Source of the DNA: Acidobacteriota bacterium | GTDB lineage: Bacteria > Acidobacteriota > Terriglobia > Terriglobales > Acidobacteriaceae | Reading direction: 5' to 3' | NCBI GenBank assembly: GCA_021813745.1 | Contig: JAKAJO010000057.1 | Location: forward strand, 1-38,961 | DNA: 38,961 nucleotides | Shown here: in pieces, positions 17,161 to 26,850 of the stretch | Layout of the letters: each line of letters begins with the position of its first letter | How positions within the stretch are numbered: position 1 is the stretch's first letter | Translations under genes and position numbers: made by a program | Notes under the pieces: generated by a model | The model's input: the letters and a program-made list of their open reading frames with translations, nothing else | Databases searched by the model: none | Told to the model about the DNA's origin: nothing

Positions 17161-18744
17161 ATGGCCATCGTTGCCGGAGTGGATTTCGGCACACTCAGCG
17201 TACGTGTCACGTTAGTCGACAGCGTCAAAGGACCCATCGGCACTGCCTCTTCGCCCTATCCTCTGCACCGCAAGCGCGACGATCCTGATTTTGCCACCCA
17301 ATCTCATGCGGACCAGATGCAGGCCCTGGTTGAGGCCACACGGGAGCTGTTGCGCTCTACCGGGAAAGCCGGTACCGATGTTGAGGCGATCGCGCTCGAC
17401 ACCACCGGCTCCAGCGTGATCCCGGTCGGTGAAGGTCTTGAGCCGCTCGATGAGTATTATCTCTGGTGCGATCATCGCGCGCACTCCGAAGCGGAAGAGA
17501 TTACGCAGAAGGCGCATGCGCTTTGCTTTGAAGGGATCAACTGGTGCGGGGGCGTCTACTCGCACGAGTGGGGCTTTGCCAAGCTCTTGCACTGGTTGCG
17601 CCACAATCCGGACAAGCGAGACCGTCTCGTCACGGCGCTTGAGCACTGCGACATGGTTGCGGCCACGCTTAGTGGCGTCCGCACGGTCGAAGCCCTCAAG
17701 CGCAGTGTCTGCGCTATGGGACACAAATGGATGTGGAATCCCAATTGGGGAGGCTTACCGCCGGAAGAGTTTCTCGTCGCCGTCGATCCGCTGCTCAAGG
17801 GTGTGCGCACCAAGATGGGGGGCGAATATCTCACCAGCGACCATCTTGCGGGCTATCTCTCGGCAGAGTGGGCCGAGAAATTAGGACTGCGTGCCGGTAT
17901 CCCAATCCCCGTTGGAGCCTTCGACGCGCACTGGGATGCAATTGGCTCACACATTCGCGAGGGCGATGTGGTGAACGTCGTCGGCACCTCCACCTGCATC
18001 ATCGCGATGGCCAAGGAAGCGGAACTGGTACCTGGCGTTTGTGGCGTGGTCCCAGGAAGTGTCCATCCCGCATACACCGGAATCGAAGCGGGACTTTCAG
18101 CGACCGGTGACATCTTTGACGCAGTGGCCAAGCGCGCCGGAACCACCGTCGCAGCCCTTTCCGATGGCCTCGACGCATACAAGGCCGGGCAGACTGGTCT
18201 GTTGCGCCTCAGCTGGGACAATGGGGATCGAACTGTTCTTGTCAACCCAGAGCTTGGTGGCGTCACTCTTGGATGGAACCTGATCCACACCGCGCAGGAC
18301 GAGCTCTTCGCTGCAATTGAAGGGACTGCATTTCATACGCGCATCATTTTGGAGCGCATGGCCGAGCACGGCGTGCGCGTGGATCGCGTGATCAACGCCG
18401 GCGGCATTCCGCAGAAAAGCGAAGTGCTCAACCGCGTGTACGCCAACGTGCTCAACAAGCCGGTGCTGGTACCTGCGGGAATCCCCACGAGCCTGGGTTC
18501 GGGCATCATGGCATTGCTTGCCGCCGGAGCCTACAAATCCATCGAGGATGCACAAGCTGCTGTTTGTCTGCCACTGCGCACCGTCGAACCCGACGCGAAG
18601 TCCGCTGCTGTATATGAGCAGCTCTATCGTCATTACCGCTCCGTCTACTTTGCCATGGGCCGCCGCAATGCAGAGCCTGCGGCGCTCGGCGCAGTGTTGC
18701 CAGAGTTGCGCAGTATCGCTGCAGGGGTACGGCGCTCTGCCTGA
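17161..18744 (+). CDS. araB: Ribulokinase
   Basis: Phosphorylates L-ribulose with ATP in L-arabinose catabolism. FGGY-family kinase of 527 residues. N-terminal GVDFGTLSVRVTLVD (phosphate-binding), then ALDTTGSSVIPV, YLWCDHRAHSEAEEI, FDAHWDAIGSH with the expected catalytic Asp, GTSTCIIAM, and C-terminal GGIPQKSEVLNRVYANVL and PTSLGSGIMALLAAG (the FGGY-like region). Length and these motifs fit AraB better than xylulokinase or glycerol kinase. GGAGG six bases before the ATG. araA and araD are not in the window, so the pathway is split or located elsewhere. It runs convergently into the transglutaminase gene, 12 bases apart. Confidence 0.93.
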   Translation: MAIVAGVDFGTLSVRVTLVDSVKGPIGTASSPYPLHRKRDDPDFATQSHADQMQALVEATRELLRSTGKAGTDVEAIALDTTGSSVIPVGEGLEPLDEYYLWCDHRAHSEAEEITQKAHALCFEGINWCGGVYSHEWGFAKLLHWLRHNPDKRDRLVTALEHCDMVAATLSGVRTVEALKRSVCAMGHKWMWNPNWGGLPPEEFLVAVDPLLKGVRTKMGGEYLTSDHLAGYLSAEWAEKLGLRAGIPIPVGAFDAHWDAIGSHIREGDVVNVVGTSTCIIAMAKEAELVPGVCGVVPGSVHPAYTGIEAGLSATGDIFDAVAKRAGTTVAALSDGLDAYKAGQTGLLRLSWDNGDRTVLVNPELGGVTLGWNLIHTAQDELFAAIEGTAFHTRIILERMAEHGVRVDRVINAGGIPQKSEVLNRVYANVLNKPVLVPAGIPTSLGSGIMALLAAGAYKSIEDAQAAVCLPLRTVEPDAKSAAVYEQLYRHYRSVYFAMGRRNAEPAALGAVLPELRSIAAGVRRSA

Positions 18745-18756
18745 CGCAGAGCAGAA

Positions 18757-19749
18757 TCATTGCTGCTGTTGCTGCTGCACCTGTTGTAGATCCATGATGG
18801 GAGCGCGAGGGGCGGAAGGTGGCTGCTGCGCACGTTCCACCAGCACGCTCCAGTCATCGGGAATCGGCAGCTTGCGGTCCAGTGCGGGCGGTTGCTCGGT
18901 GGCTTCTACATGTACAGCTACATAAAGTTCACTTTCCGCACTGCCACGAAAGATGCCGTGTGTAGGTGGCACATCGGCGTAATCGCGCCCGACAGCCGTC
19001 CGGATGTGCCGCCGATGCGCGATCAGGTTGTTCGTTGGATCAAAGCCCACCCAGCCCAACTGCGGTAACAGAACATCCACCCAGGCGTGCGTTGCATCCG
19101 GTGCACTGCGGTCATGCGCCTCGCGACTACGATACAGATAACCGGAAACATAGCGAGCCGGAATCCGAACATGTCGCAGCAACGCCAGCATGGTGTGGGC
19201 AAAGTCCTGGCACACGCCTTTGCCGCTTAGAATTGCAACGTCAATGGGTGAGTCGACGCGTGTAGAGCGTGGAACGTATTCAAAGTATTCAAAGAGTCGA
19301 TGATTCAGCTCATGCACCAGCATCAAGGGGTCATCGCGGCGCACCACGTCCAGTTTGTGGGCAAGTTCGACCAGCGCAGGGGTCTCCACAGAAAATGTGC
19401 TGGGTAGGAGCATCTCCCAATAATCGCCTTCCTCGATAAGAGCATCCAGTTCTGCCCAAGCATCAGGCGCAAGAAAGCTGGGAATCGCAGGAATCGGCTG
19501 CTGCTCGATTACGCTTTCCGCCACGATTACGAGTTGCGTGTGTTCTCCGGGAATGTCAAAGTGCTGCACATTGTTGCCAAGGTGATCGCGATAGCTGAAG
19601 ACCCGACAGCGCGGGCTCACCGATAGAGCGAATGAAAGGCAGTGCTGGCTCGAATCGGAACGTGGATGCATGCGTGTTTCCATGATGCTTTCGCGTATGG
19701 GCTCTGCGTAGCGGAAACGCGTCAGGTGACGTATGGAATAGAACTGCAT
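18757..19749 (-). CDS. Transglutaminase-like cysteine protease family protein
   Basis: 330-residue papain-fold protein with an N-terminal beta domain typical of bacterial transglutaminases (SIRHLTRFRYAEPIRES). The catalytic triad is visible: Cys180 (GKGVCQDFAH), His221 (DATHAWVDV) and Asp237 (GWVGFDPTNN). No signal peptide, so it is probably cytoplasmic. The last residues are a glutamine tract (DLQQVQQQQQQ). Third gene of a reverse-strand operon after the ATP-grasp and alpha-E genes; the ATG lies 12 bases after the alpha-E stop and has GGAGA upstream. Families of this trio are predicted to make or cleave peptide-like bonds, but the substrate is unknown. Confidence 0.9.
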   Translation of the reverse strand: MQFYSIRHLTRFRYAEPIRESIMETRMHPRSDSSQHCLSFALSVSPRCRVFSYRDHLGNNVQHFDIPGEHTQLVIVAESVIEQQPIPAIPSFLAPDAWAELDALIEEGDYWEMLLPSTFSVETPALVELAHKLDVVRRDDPLMLVHELNHRLFEYFEYVPRSTRVDSPIDVAILSGKGVCQDFAHTMLALLRHVRIPARYVSGYLYRSREAHDRSAPDATHAWVDVLLPQLGWVGFDPTNNLIAHRRHIRTAVGRDYADVPPTHGIFRGSAESELYVAVHVEATEQPPALDRKLPIPDDWSVLVERAQQPPSAPRAPIMDLQQVQQQQQQ

Positions 19750-19761
19750 CGTGTATCTCCG

Positions 19762-20724
19762 TTAGATAGCCAGCGCCGATTGGATCGAATAGTGGACGTA
19801 ATAGCTGTAGATGAGCTCGTGAATGTGAAGACACTGCTCACGAATGGCATGCAGAAATCGTGCGGAATCGCCAGCAAGTATCTCTGCGATCGAAGTGAAA
19901 TCGAGCATGGCGTGCAAACGTCCAATGCCTGCGGTCAAGTCGTCCGACGGTCGTCGAGCCCCGGTGTTTTGAATTGCGGTGACGGCCTGCCGGATTCCTT
20001 CCACTGAGTACCGAATGGAGTGCGGGAAGTCGCGATTGAGTAGAAGAAACTCAAGAATGCGATCTGGCGAAAGATCTGCCGTGTAAACCTGACAGTAGGC
20101 CTCAAAGGCCGTGCAGCAGCGCAAAAGGCCAACCTGCTCCAGGTACTGATAACCGGTATCGTCGTGCTCCGAAGCTTGTAACAGATCGGGCTGAAACACC
20201 TCAAGCAGTGTAGCCGTCGCGTACGCGCGCTCCAGGTAACGCCCCAGCCGGATAAAGTGCCATCCTTGCCCGTGAATCATCGTCGTATCAGTCACGCCTT
20301 TGAACAGGTGGATCCCATCGACCAAGCTTGTCAGTACGTCCGCCATATTGGACCGGGACTGCGAAAGGGAATGTGGCGAATGAATTTGGTGATAAAGGCG
20401 ATTCAACCGCTGCCATTGCTCTGTAGAAATCTCTTCACGCACTTGCCGCGCGTTTTCGCGTGCAGCGTTCACTGTGTAGGTCACCGAAGCGGGGTTGAGA
20501 TGGTCGAACACCAGAGAGTGAGCCATGGAATCAAGATCGTTATTCCAGTCCAGGCCCATTGAGTCGCCAAGCGCAGCTACCAAGCGCCTCCATCGCGACT
20601 CGGCGCTCGCGCCTGCCGTGTCAAGCATCAGGCTCATCGTGACATCGAGTTGTCGCGCGGTATTTTCCGCCCGCTCGAGATAGCGGCTCATCCAGTAAAG
20701 ACTGTCTGCCACTCGCGATAACAT
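19762..20724 (-). CDS. Alpha-E domain-containing protein
   Basis: 320-residue, nearly all-helical protein of the alpha-E (DUF403) family, recognised by the N-terminal MLSRVADSLYWMSRYLERAENTAR-like signature and later GRYLERAYATATLLEV. It is always found with circularly permuted ATP-grasp and transglutaminase-like proteins. Its biochemical role is not established; it may assist the ATP-grasp partner. Start chosen at ATG 20724 with GGGAGAG about eight bases upstream; an ATG at 20772 would overlap the ATP-grasp gene and add unconserved residues. The intergenic gap to the upstream gene is 26 bases. Confidence 0.9.
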   Translation of the reverse strand: MLSRVADSLYWMSRYLERAENTARQLDVTMSLMLDTAGASAESRWRRLVAALGDSMGLDWNNDLDSMAHSLVFDHLNPASVTYTVNAARENARQVREEISTEQWQRLNRLYHQIHSPHSLSQSRSNMADVLTSLVDGIHLFKGVTDTTMIHGQGWHFIRLGRYLERAYATATLLEVFQPDLLQASEHDDTGYQYLEQVGLLRCCTAFEAYCQVYTADLSPDRILEFLLLNRDFPHSIRYSVEGIRQAVTAIQNTGARRPSDDLTAGIGRLHAMLDFTSIAEILAGDSARFLHAIREQCLHIHELIYSYYVHYSIQSALAI

Positions 20725-20750
20725 CGTACGACTCTCCCGGACCGTAATGT

Positions 20751-22217
20751 TCACCTGGAATCCAGCACCCACGTGTCTTTGCTGCCGCCGCCCTGCGACG
20801 AATTCACCACGAGTGATCCCTTTTCAAGTGCAACACGCGTCAAGCCGCCGGGCACAATGTTGACCTTGTCGCCAAAAAGAATGTAGGGCCGCAGATCCAC
20901 ATGACGCGGCTCGAGCCGATCGCCAATCAAGCACGGTGCTCGCGAGAAGTCGAGGGTCGGCTGCGCGATGTAGTTTCGAGGGTGGGTCTCTATCTGCCGC
21001 GCGAACTCTTCGCGCTGCTTAATCGTTGCGTGTGGGCCAATCAGCATGCCATATCCACCGCTCTCGCCTACCGCCTTCACAACGAGCTTGTCGAGATTGG
21101 CCAGAACGTGTCGGCGTTCTTTCTCGTCGGTCAGCAGGTAGGTCTCAACGTTCGGCAAAACGGCATCTTCGCCGAGATAATAGCGGATGATGCGGGGCAC
21201 ATAGGCGTAGAGAGCCTTGTCGTCCGCCAGTCCGGTTCCGAAGGCATTCGTCACTGTTACGTTGCCCGCGCGATACGCATTGAACAAACCTGCACAGCCC
21301 AGTGCGGAGTCCCCGCGAAAGATCAGAGGATCGCTGAAGTCATCATCCACGCGACGATAGATGACGTCGACACGCTTCAAACCATCGGTAGTGCGCATGT
21401 ACACAATGTTGTCGTGCGTCACCAGATCGCGGCCTTCTACGAGGTCGATGCCCATTTGCCGCGCCAGATAAGTGTGCTCATAATAGGCGGAGTTAAAGAC
21501 CCCCGGCGTAAGCAAAACGATGTTCGGTTCTGGTCTTCCCTCGGGAGCAAGTGAGCGAAGCGTCGAGAGCAAAAGTTGAGGATAGTGTTCGATCGGCCTT
21601 ACTCCGTAACTTTGGAAGAGCTGCGGAAAGGTGCGCTTCATGACACGCCGGTTGGCCAGCATGTAACTTACGCCCGACGGCACGCGCAGATTGTCCTCAA
21701 GGACAACAAACTCACCGCTGCGGACGCGCAGCAGATCGGTGCCAACCACCGCGATGTACACATTTCGCGGAACCTGCAGACCGCGCATCTGACGGCGGAA
21801 GTGCTTGCAGCTATAAACCAGTTCGCGTGGCACAACGCGATCATTCAGAATCTTTCCCTCGGAGTAAACATCGCGCAGGAACAAATTCAGTGCGATGATG
21901 CGCTGAGTCAGGCCACGTTCGATCCGGCTCCACTCTTGTGCCGTCACCAGGCGCGGAAGCAAGTCGTAAGGAAAGATGCGTTCGGTGCCTTCTTCCCGTC
22001 CATAAACCGTAAATGTGATGCCCTGCGTCAGAAACGAGAGCTCCGCAGACTGCTTGCGCCGTTGCAACTCCTCCCGCGGGAGACGGGAAAGCGTCTCCGC
22101 CAACGTTTGGTAGGTGGAACGCATTGCGCCGGACCGCTCGCGCATCTCGTCATAGGCTTGATCCAGCGGGTAGTCACCGAAAAGCGCATCCACTTCAACA
22201 GGTTTGCCTGGGTTCAT
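20751..22217 (-). CDS. Circularly permuted type 2 ATP-grasp protein
   Basis: 488-residue ATP-dependent ligase-like protein (DUF404/407, CP_ATPgrasp). Recognisable segments: [103 protein letters not shown] (ATP-binding Lys and Gly-rich loop), [14 protein letters not shown]-grasp enzymes join a carboxylate to an amine or thiol. With the alpha-E and transglutaminase-like partners it forms a conserved, functionally uncharacterised operon that has been proposed to make or modify peptides. No strong ribosome site precedes the ATG at 22217, and an internal start cannot be excluded. Confidence 0.92.
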   Translation of the reverse strand: MNPGKPVEVDALFGDYPLDQAYDEMRERSGAMRSTYQTLAETLSRLPREELQRRKQSAELSFLTQGITFTVYGREEGTERIFPYDLLPRLVTAQEWSRIERGLTQRIIALNLFLRDVYSEGKILNDRVVPRELVYSCKHFRRQMRGLQVPRNVYIAVVGTDLLRVRSGEFVVLEDNLRVPSGVSYMLANRRVMKRTFPQLFQSYGVRPIEHYPQLLLSTLRSLAPEGRPEPNIVLLTPGVFNSAYYEHTYLARQMGIDLVEGRDLVTHDNIVYMRTTDGLKRVDVIYRRVDDDFSDPLIFRGDSALGCAGLFNAYRAGNVTVTNAFGTGLADDKALYAYVPRIIRYYLGEDAVLPNVETYLLTDEKERRHVLANLDKLVVKAVGESGGYGMLIGPHATIKQREEFARQIETHPRNYIAQPTLDFSRAPCLIGDRLEPRHVDLRPYILFGDKVNIVPGGLTRVALEKGSLVVNSSQGGGSKDTWVLDSR

Positions 22218-22462
22218 GCGCGTGCGGCTTTCGAGGATGAATTCAGGGCTGCACTGGGCGAATGCGCGGCCGCAGCGGTTACCTGTTTCTTGCTTCTAGC
22301 ACCTGGCCCATAAGGGCGAAATCAGGAATCTTCGACTTTGTGTGCGGCCCATGCGGCAATCCGCAGCATCGCACCCTGTCCGATTGCCATCGGAAACGTC
22401 TCGATCACTGGGCGCAACGCACTTGCGTACTGTAACCTGTTTCCTTTAGGAGAGCCGTAATC

Positions 22463-24403
22463 ATGACAACGTTATCGAGAGTGCTGACGTCTGCTGTGGG
22501 TCTTTTGGGGGTCGTCGTATCGCTTCTGCCGGCCGCAGCCCAGCAGGCGCCAATTCAAATTGCCGCAGACCTGTCGGATGCCCCGCGGAAGCTATACCAC
22601 GCCGAGATTCAACTGCCCGTCAAGCCTGGACCGGCCACCTTCATTACTCCTGAGTGGATTCCTGGTACGCACATGCCTGCCGGACCTGCGGAGGACATCA
22701 CCGGCGTTGTCTTCTCGGCGAACGGAAAGGCGCTTCCCTGGCGCCGTGACGATGTGAACCTCTACGAATTTCATGTCAATGTTCCGGAAGGCGTCTCACT
22801 CCTCCATGTGCATCTGGATTGCATTGTGACAGCGCGTGTCACGCACAAGATGGCCGTGCTCGAGTGGGAAAAGCTTCTGCTTTACCCAGCGCACATTCCC
22901 GTACATGACATTCCGATCCAGCCCTCGCTGAAGGTTCCTGCCGGCTGGGGTGTCGGCACCGCACTTACGCCGCTCGATGCCGCGTCGTATCCGGTGCCTG
23001 CGCCCGGCAGCACGACGCGTTTCGCCGCAACGACCGTCGAGCAGCTCGAAGACTCGCCCATCATTACAGGAGAGTATTTTCACGAATACGCTCTGGCGCC
23101 CACCGTTTCGCCAAAGCATTACCTGGACGTCGTGGCCGATGAGCCTGGAGATGTGAAGCTTCGCCCTGCATTTCTTGCTGGGGTCAATAACCTGGTGCGC
23201 GAGGCTGATGCCCTCTATGCGTCCCATCATTATTCGGTCTATCACTTTCTCCTCACACTTTCGGATGTGGCAGGTGGCGAAGGCTTAGAGCATGGTCAGT
23301 CCTCTGACAATGGAGTGGGAGAAAAAGGATTCTCGGACGAGGCTCATCAACTGCCCAATGCGGATCTGCTTTCTCACGAGTTCACCCATTCCTGGAACGG
23401 TAAATATCGGCGCCCAGTCGGACTCTATCAGCCGGACTTTGCCACTCCGCAACAGGGCGCAATGCTTTGGGTCTATGAAGGGATGACAGAGTATCTGGGT
23501 AACGTCCTCGCAGCACGTTCAGGACTCAAGTCGCCTGCGCAGTATCGCGATATTCTTGCCTATACCGCGGCCACACTTGACTACCGCCCGGGTCGGGAAT
23601 GGCGACCCACCGAAGACACGGCGGTGGCTGCAAGCATTCTGCGCGGGCGAAACCCGGCCTGGTCAAACTGGCGTCGCGGGCAGGACTACTACTTTGAAGG
23701 CGAACTACTCTGGCTCGATGCAGACACGCTCATCCGCACGATGACGGACAACAAGAAGTCACTCAACGACTTCGAGAAGATCTTTCTTGCAAAAGGCGGC
23801 AACACGGGACCGCTGATCGTGCCCTACACGTTTGACGAGCTAGTGCAGGATCTCAATGAAGTTGTGCCGTACGACTGGGCCAAATTCCTGCACGATCGGA
23901 TTGATAACATCAATCCACGCGCGGATCTCGCAGGCATCGAGCAGGGCGGATATAAGCTTGTCTATCGGGACGAACCAGGCCCCTCAATTCGTCTTATGGC
24001 GGCTGCAGGCAGACGAGCTCAGGGTGTGAACTGCTGGTTCTCCATCGGCCTCCAGGTTGCAGAAGACGGAACGATCCATGACGTCCGTTGGAATGGCCCG
24101 GCAGACAAGGCTGAACTCGCGCCGGGACAAAAAATCATCGCCGTCAATGGCCAGATTTTTTCAGGAGACCGGCTGCGGGACGCGATCCGCGGCGCCAAGG
24201 GCTCTACTGAGCCAATCCATCTGATTCTTCAGTCAGATTCTTATGTGTTCAACGCTCAGATCGATTATCACGATGGCGAGAAATTCCCGGCGCTCGAGCG
24301 AGTGAATGGCACTCCGGATTATCTGGACGACATCGTTCGTCCCCTGACCAAACCAGAAGTTATCAAGGATGATAAGAAGACGGAGCAAGGCAGCGCCGAG
24401 TAA
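22463..24403 (+). CDS. Secreted M61-family (glycyl aminopeptidase-like) metallopeptidase with PDZ domain
   Basis: 646-residue zinc peptidase. Residues 1-28 are a signal peptide ending in LLPAAAQQ, so it is exported. An N-terminal beta domain follows. The zinc site is HEFTHSWNGK at about 305-314, and the third-ligand Glu lies in YEGMTEYLG at about 338-346, the M61 pattern. Residues about 525-605 are a PDZ domain (CWFSIGLQVAEDG, GPADKAELAPGQKIIAVNG). The C-terminus is charged. It probably trims peptides outside the inner membrane. AGGAGA lies about nine bases before the ATG. It is convergent with the MFS gene and shares a bidirectional terminator with it. Confidence 0.92.
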   Translation: MTTLSRVLTSAVGLLGVVVSLLPAAAQQAPIQIAADLSDAPRKLYHAEIQLPVKPGPATFITPEWIPGTHMPAGPAEDITGVVFSANGKALPWRRDDVNLYEFHVNVPEGVSLLHVHLDCIVTARVTHKMAVLEWEKLLLYPAHIPVHDIPIQPSLKVPAGWGVGTALTPLDAASYPVPAPGSTTRFAATTVEQLEDSPIITGEYFHEYALAPTVSPKHYLDVVADEPGDVKLRPAFLAGVNNLVREADALYASHHYSVYHFLLTLSDVAGGEGLEHGQSSDNGVGEKGFSDEAHQLPNADLLSHEFTHSWNGKYRRPVGLYQPDFATPQQGAMLWVYEGMTEYLGNVLAARSGLKSPAQYRDILAYTAATLDYRPGREWRPTEDTAVAASILRGRNPAWSNWRRGQDYYFEGELLWLDADTLIRTMTDNKKSLNDFEKIFLAKGGNTGPLIVPYTFDELVQDLNEVVPYDWAKFLHDRIDNINPRADLAGIEQGGYKLVYRDEPGPSIRLMAAAGRRAQGVNCWFSIGLQVAEDGTIHDVRWNGPADKAELAPGQKIIAVNGQIFSGDRLRDAIRGAKGSTEPIHLILQSDSYVFNAQIDYHDGEKFPALERVNGTPDYLDDIVRPLTKPEVIKDDKKTEQGSAE

Positions 24404-24428
24404 CCCACAACAAAGATCTGGATTGGCG

Positions 24429-24463
24429 ATCGAGGCCGCGGCTCATCCTGCCGTGGCCTCGAT
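24429..24463. terminator. Bidirectional terminator overlapping the MFS stop codon
   Basis: 14-base arms 24429-24442 and 24450-24463 pair with a single G-U wobble around a 7-base loop. The hairpin lies between two convergent genes and covers the last codons and stop of the MFS gene. There is no long T-run on either strand, so efficiency may depend on the stem. Confidence 0.6.
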
Positions 24464-25606
24464 GCGTTGGCTGTTTGACTCACGTGGCCGCATTGCGGGA
24501 AGAAGCGATGCTAGAAGGGCAAGCGCGACGGGGATTGTGAACATGCCGATGCGCAGGTTGCCGGCATGTGATGAGACCCATCCGGTGAGCCATGGAAGTA
24601 CCGATCCGCCCAGGCCTGCTGTCGCCAGAATCCAGCGTGCATCCGATGAATGTCGGGCACGCGCAAAGAAGGTGGCAATCAGGAGCGGATAGATAGGCGC
24701 CAGCGCCGCACCGAGAACCAGCATGGCAATATTCCGGCTCGTCGGAGTCGGCAGGACGAAGAGAAGGAGAGCAGCCGATAGTGCGGTCAACACTGCGGTA
24801 CGAAGGATTCTTGAGGCGTTGGCGCTTAACAGCACCACGGCCGATGCGCCGCGTGATCCAAGAAATCCGGCAAAGTACAGGGATGAACTCGCAGCAGCAA
24901 AGACGGGGCTTGTGACTGCCATGCGTTGAAGGTAACTGGCGAGCCAGGTAACGACGGTGTTCTCGATGCCTACTTGAAGGAAGGCTGCGAGTCCAAAAAG
25001 TAAGATGATTGACGTCGTTGCGTCGTGTGTGGTCGGGGACGGACTTCGCGGAGTGACCGGCCGGTCCCGCAGGAAAAGTGCGCACGCCAGTGAGGCAGTT
25101 GCCGCCATCGCCGCCAGGAGCAAGTAAACCGGACGATAGTTGGTGTGGGCCAGAATGCGCGCGGCGATGAGCGGCGCCACGAAGGCTCCGGCACTCCAAC
25201 TGAAGTTGAGAAATGTCAGCATCGGTGCACAGCGATCCGCAAAGCTTTGTCCTGCAAACAGGTTCACCGCAGACATCGGAATGCCATTGCTGATGCCGAG
25301 GAGAAAAAAGGCGATGGGCAGGAGCGGGCGCGTTGCCAGAGTGATTCCGAGGCAGCAACCCGTCATCATCAGGAAGCTCAGTGTGAGAATGCGGACATAG
25401 TTGCGGCGACAAAGAATTGCGCCCAGACTGGCTCCCGCAAAGTAGAGCAGAAACAGCAGTCCCGATTCCCGGTCTGCCAGGCGAAATCGTATGGCAATCG
25501 AGGGCAGCAGAGAGCCCCCAATCGCCTGTACGATCCCGGTGAGGGCAAAGGCTGGATGAAGTACGATGAGCGCGCACCACTCAGGCTGGGAAGTGAGGGG
25601 CCGCAT
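24443..25606 (-). CDS. Major facilitator superfamily transporter
   Basis: 387-residue integral membrane protein with about 12 hydrophobic segments in two halves and a central loop near residue 195 (RPVTPRSPSPTTHD). This is the MFS arrangement. Some features (ESGLLFLLYFAGASLG, GISNGIPMSAVNLFAG) recall the FucP/GlcP-like sugar:proton symporters, but there is no diagnostic substrate motif. It starts five bases after the LacI-family regulator stop, so the two are co-transcribed and the regulator probably controls this uptake. Sugar or sugar-derivative import is inferred from that. Confidence 0.85.
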   Translation of the reverse strand: MRPLTSQPEWCALIVLHPAFALTGIVQAIGGSLLPSIAIRFRLADRESGLLFLLYFAGASLGAILCRRNYVRILTLSFLMMTGCCLGITLATRPLLPIAFFLLGISNGIPMSAVNLFAGQSFADRCAPMLTFLNFSWSAGAFVAPLIAARILAHTNYRPVYLLLAAMAATASLACALFLRDRPVTPRSPSPTTHDATTSIILLFGLAAFLQVGIENTVVTWLASYLQRMAVTSPVFAAASSSLYFAGFLGSRGASAVVLLSANASRILRTAVLTALSAALLLFVLPTPTSRNIAMLVLGAALAPIYPLLIATFFARARHSSDARWILATAGLGGSVLPWLTGWVSSHAGNLRIGMFTIPVALALLASLLPAMRPRESNSQRIEATAG

Positions 25607-25611
25607 AGCCT

Positions 25612-26682
25612 TCAGGACCGTTTGGGGCGGGATCGATCGAGACCGACTGGCCCTGTTGATTCACGGATCACCAACTCGGGATGAATGGGCACAACATCCG
25701 GGAAGGTTGCCTGGCCACGGATGCGCTGCAGCAAAATGCGCGCCGCCACCTGGCCCATCTCAATGAGTGGCTGCCGAATGGTCGTCAGGCTAGGGTTGTG
25801 AAACGAAGCACCTTGAATATCATCGAAGCCGACTACCGAGACGTCCTGCGGCACGCGTAGTCCGCGGTTGGACAGGGCTCGCGTCGCGCCAATGGCCGAG
25901 ACGTCGTTGTAACAGACCAGCGCCGTGAAGTCGACTCCTCGATCGAGTAGCTCATTCGTCGGAGCAAAGCCGAGTTCCGGCGTGGACATTCGCAGTCGCA
26001 ATGGAACCATCAGCTCAGGCGGAACTGCGATCTTCAGGTCGCGCGCCACGGCCATCAGGCATTCCCAACGGTCGTCGGCATCGGAGCTGTGGCTTCCGCC
26101 GCGCATGAAGGCAATTTTGCGGTGTCCAAGCTGGTGCAGATGGCGCAACGCCAATTCCGCTGCACGACGCTGGTCGAGAACCACATTGGTCGCGCCCTCA
26201 ATGTGCCGATGCCCAGCCACGACGACAGTAGGCAGCCGAAAGCCTTTGTCAAGAATGGTATCGATCAGGATGAAGCCTTCGACGGACCGGTCCATGAGCA
26301 TCCTTGGATACTCGTCGATGAGATCGGGCTTACGCCGATGACTCGCTGTCAGGTAGAAGTAGCCCTCTTCGATCAGAAACTCCTCGACTCCAGCGAGGAC
26401 CTGCGTCGCATAGTTGTCACTGAGTTCCGGAACAAGCACGCCCACTGTGTAAGTCTGTCGCTTGCGCAGCGAGCGGGCGTAAAAGCTGGGCCGGTAATCA
26501 AACTTGGCTGCGGCTTCGATAACGCGATCGCGCGTTTCCTGTGGAATGGAGCGAACCCCCGGAGCATTATTCAGCACCAGCGAAATGGTCGCTGGAGAAA
26601 GATTGAGATACTCACCAAGGGTACGCAAACCCACCGGTCGGCCGGGCTGGAGGTCTAACCCATCTTTTGTGCGCTTGGCCAT
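25612..26682 (-). CDS. LacI-family transcriptional regulator
   Basis: 356-residue repressor. The N-terminal HTH is at about residues 18-42 ([23 protein letters not shown]), with the hinge after ([26 protein letters not shown]). The periplasmic-binding-protein-like effector domain follows ([58 protein letters not shown]). The start at ATG 26682 has AGGGAG five bases upstream; an ATG at 26814 gives an unrelated leader. It is upstream of and co-transcribed with an MFS transporter, so a sugar is the likely effector. Possible CG-centred operators are seen before araB and the GH3 gene, but no link is proven. Confidence 0.92.
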   Translation of the reverse strand: MAKRTKDGLDLQPGRPVGLRTLGEYLNLSPATISLVLNNAPGVRSIPQETRDRVIEAAAKFDYRPSFYARSLRKRQTYTVGVLVPELSDNYATQVLAGVEEFLIEEGYFYLTASHRRKPDLIDEYPRMLMDRSVEGFILIDTILDKGFRLPTVVVAGHRHIEGATNVVLDQRRAAELALRHLHQLGHRKIAFMRGGSHSSDADDRWECLMAVARDLKIAVPPELMVPLRLRMSTPELGFAPTNELLDRGVDFTALVCYNDVSAIGATRALSNRGLRVPQDVSVVGFDDIQGASFHNPSLTTIRQPLIEMGQVAARILLQRIRGQATFPDVVPIHPELVIRESTGPVGLDRSRPKRS

Positions 26683-26799
26683 GCACTCCCTTTGTAACAC
26701 CTTCCTCGTAAGGCGCACGAAAAGTGCAGGGGGAAGTTGCGGCGTGCTGCTGGTTGCGAGAGGGGGTTGGGATCCGTTGAAACTTCTTTGAAGACACAT

Positions 26800-26828
26800 C
26801 CGCCTCCCAATCACAGACCGGGAGGCGG
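26800..26828 (-). terminator. Intrinsic-type terminator after rplI
   Basis: Nine-base perfect arms 26800-26808 (CCGCCTCCC) and 26820-26828 with an 11-base loop, 22 bases past the rplI stop. On the reverse strand it is followed by ATGTGTCTTC, a poor U-tract, so the stem is the main signal. It ends the ribosomal-protein operon. Confidence 0.6.
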
Positions 26829-26850
26829 TGCGAGAACAACATGATCGGAG

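Noticed and set aside
18763..18790. Trinucleotide-like repeat (TTGCTGCTG) read as a tandem repeat or CRISPR fragment
   Set aside because: It is simply the coding sequence of the glutamine tract; no regular repeat-spacer pattern exists anywhere in the window.
24480..25580. 366-codon reverse-strand frame inside the MFS gene
   Set aside because: Same strand, different frame from the transporter; translation lacks hydrophobic segments or known motifs.
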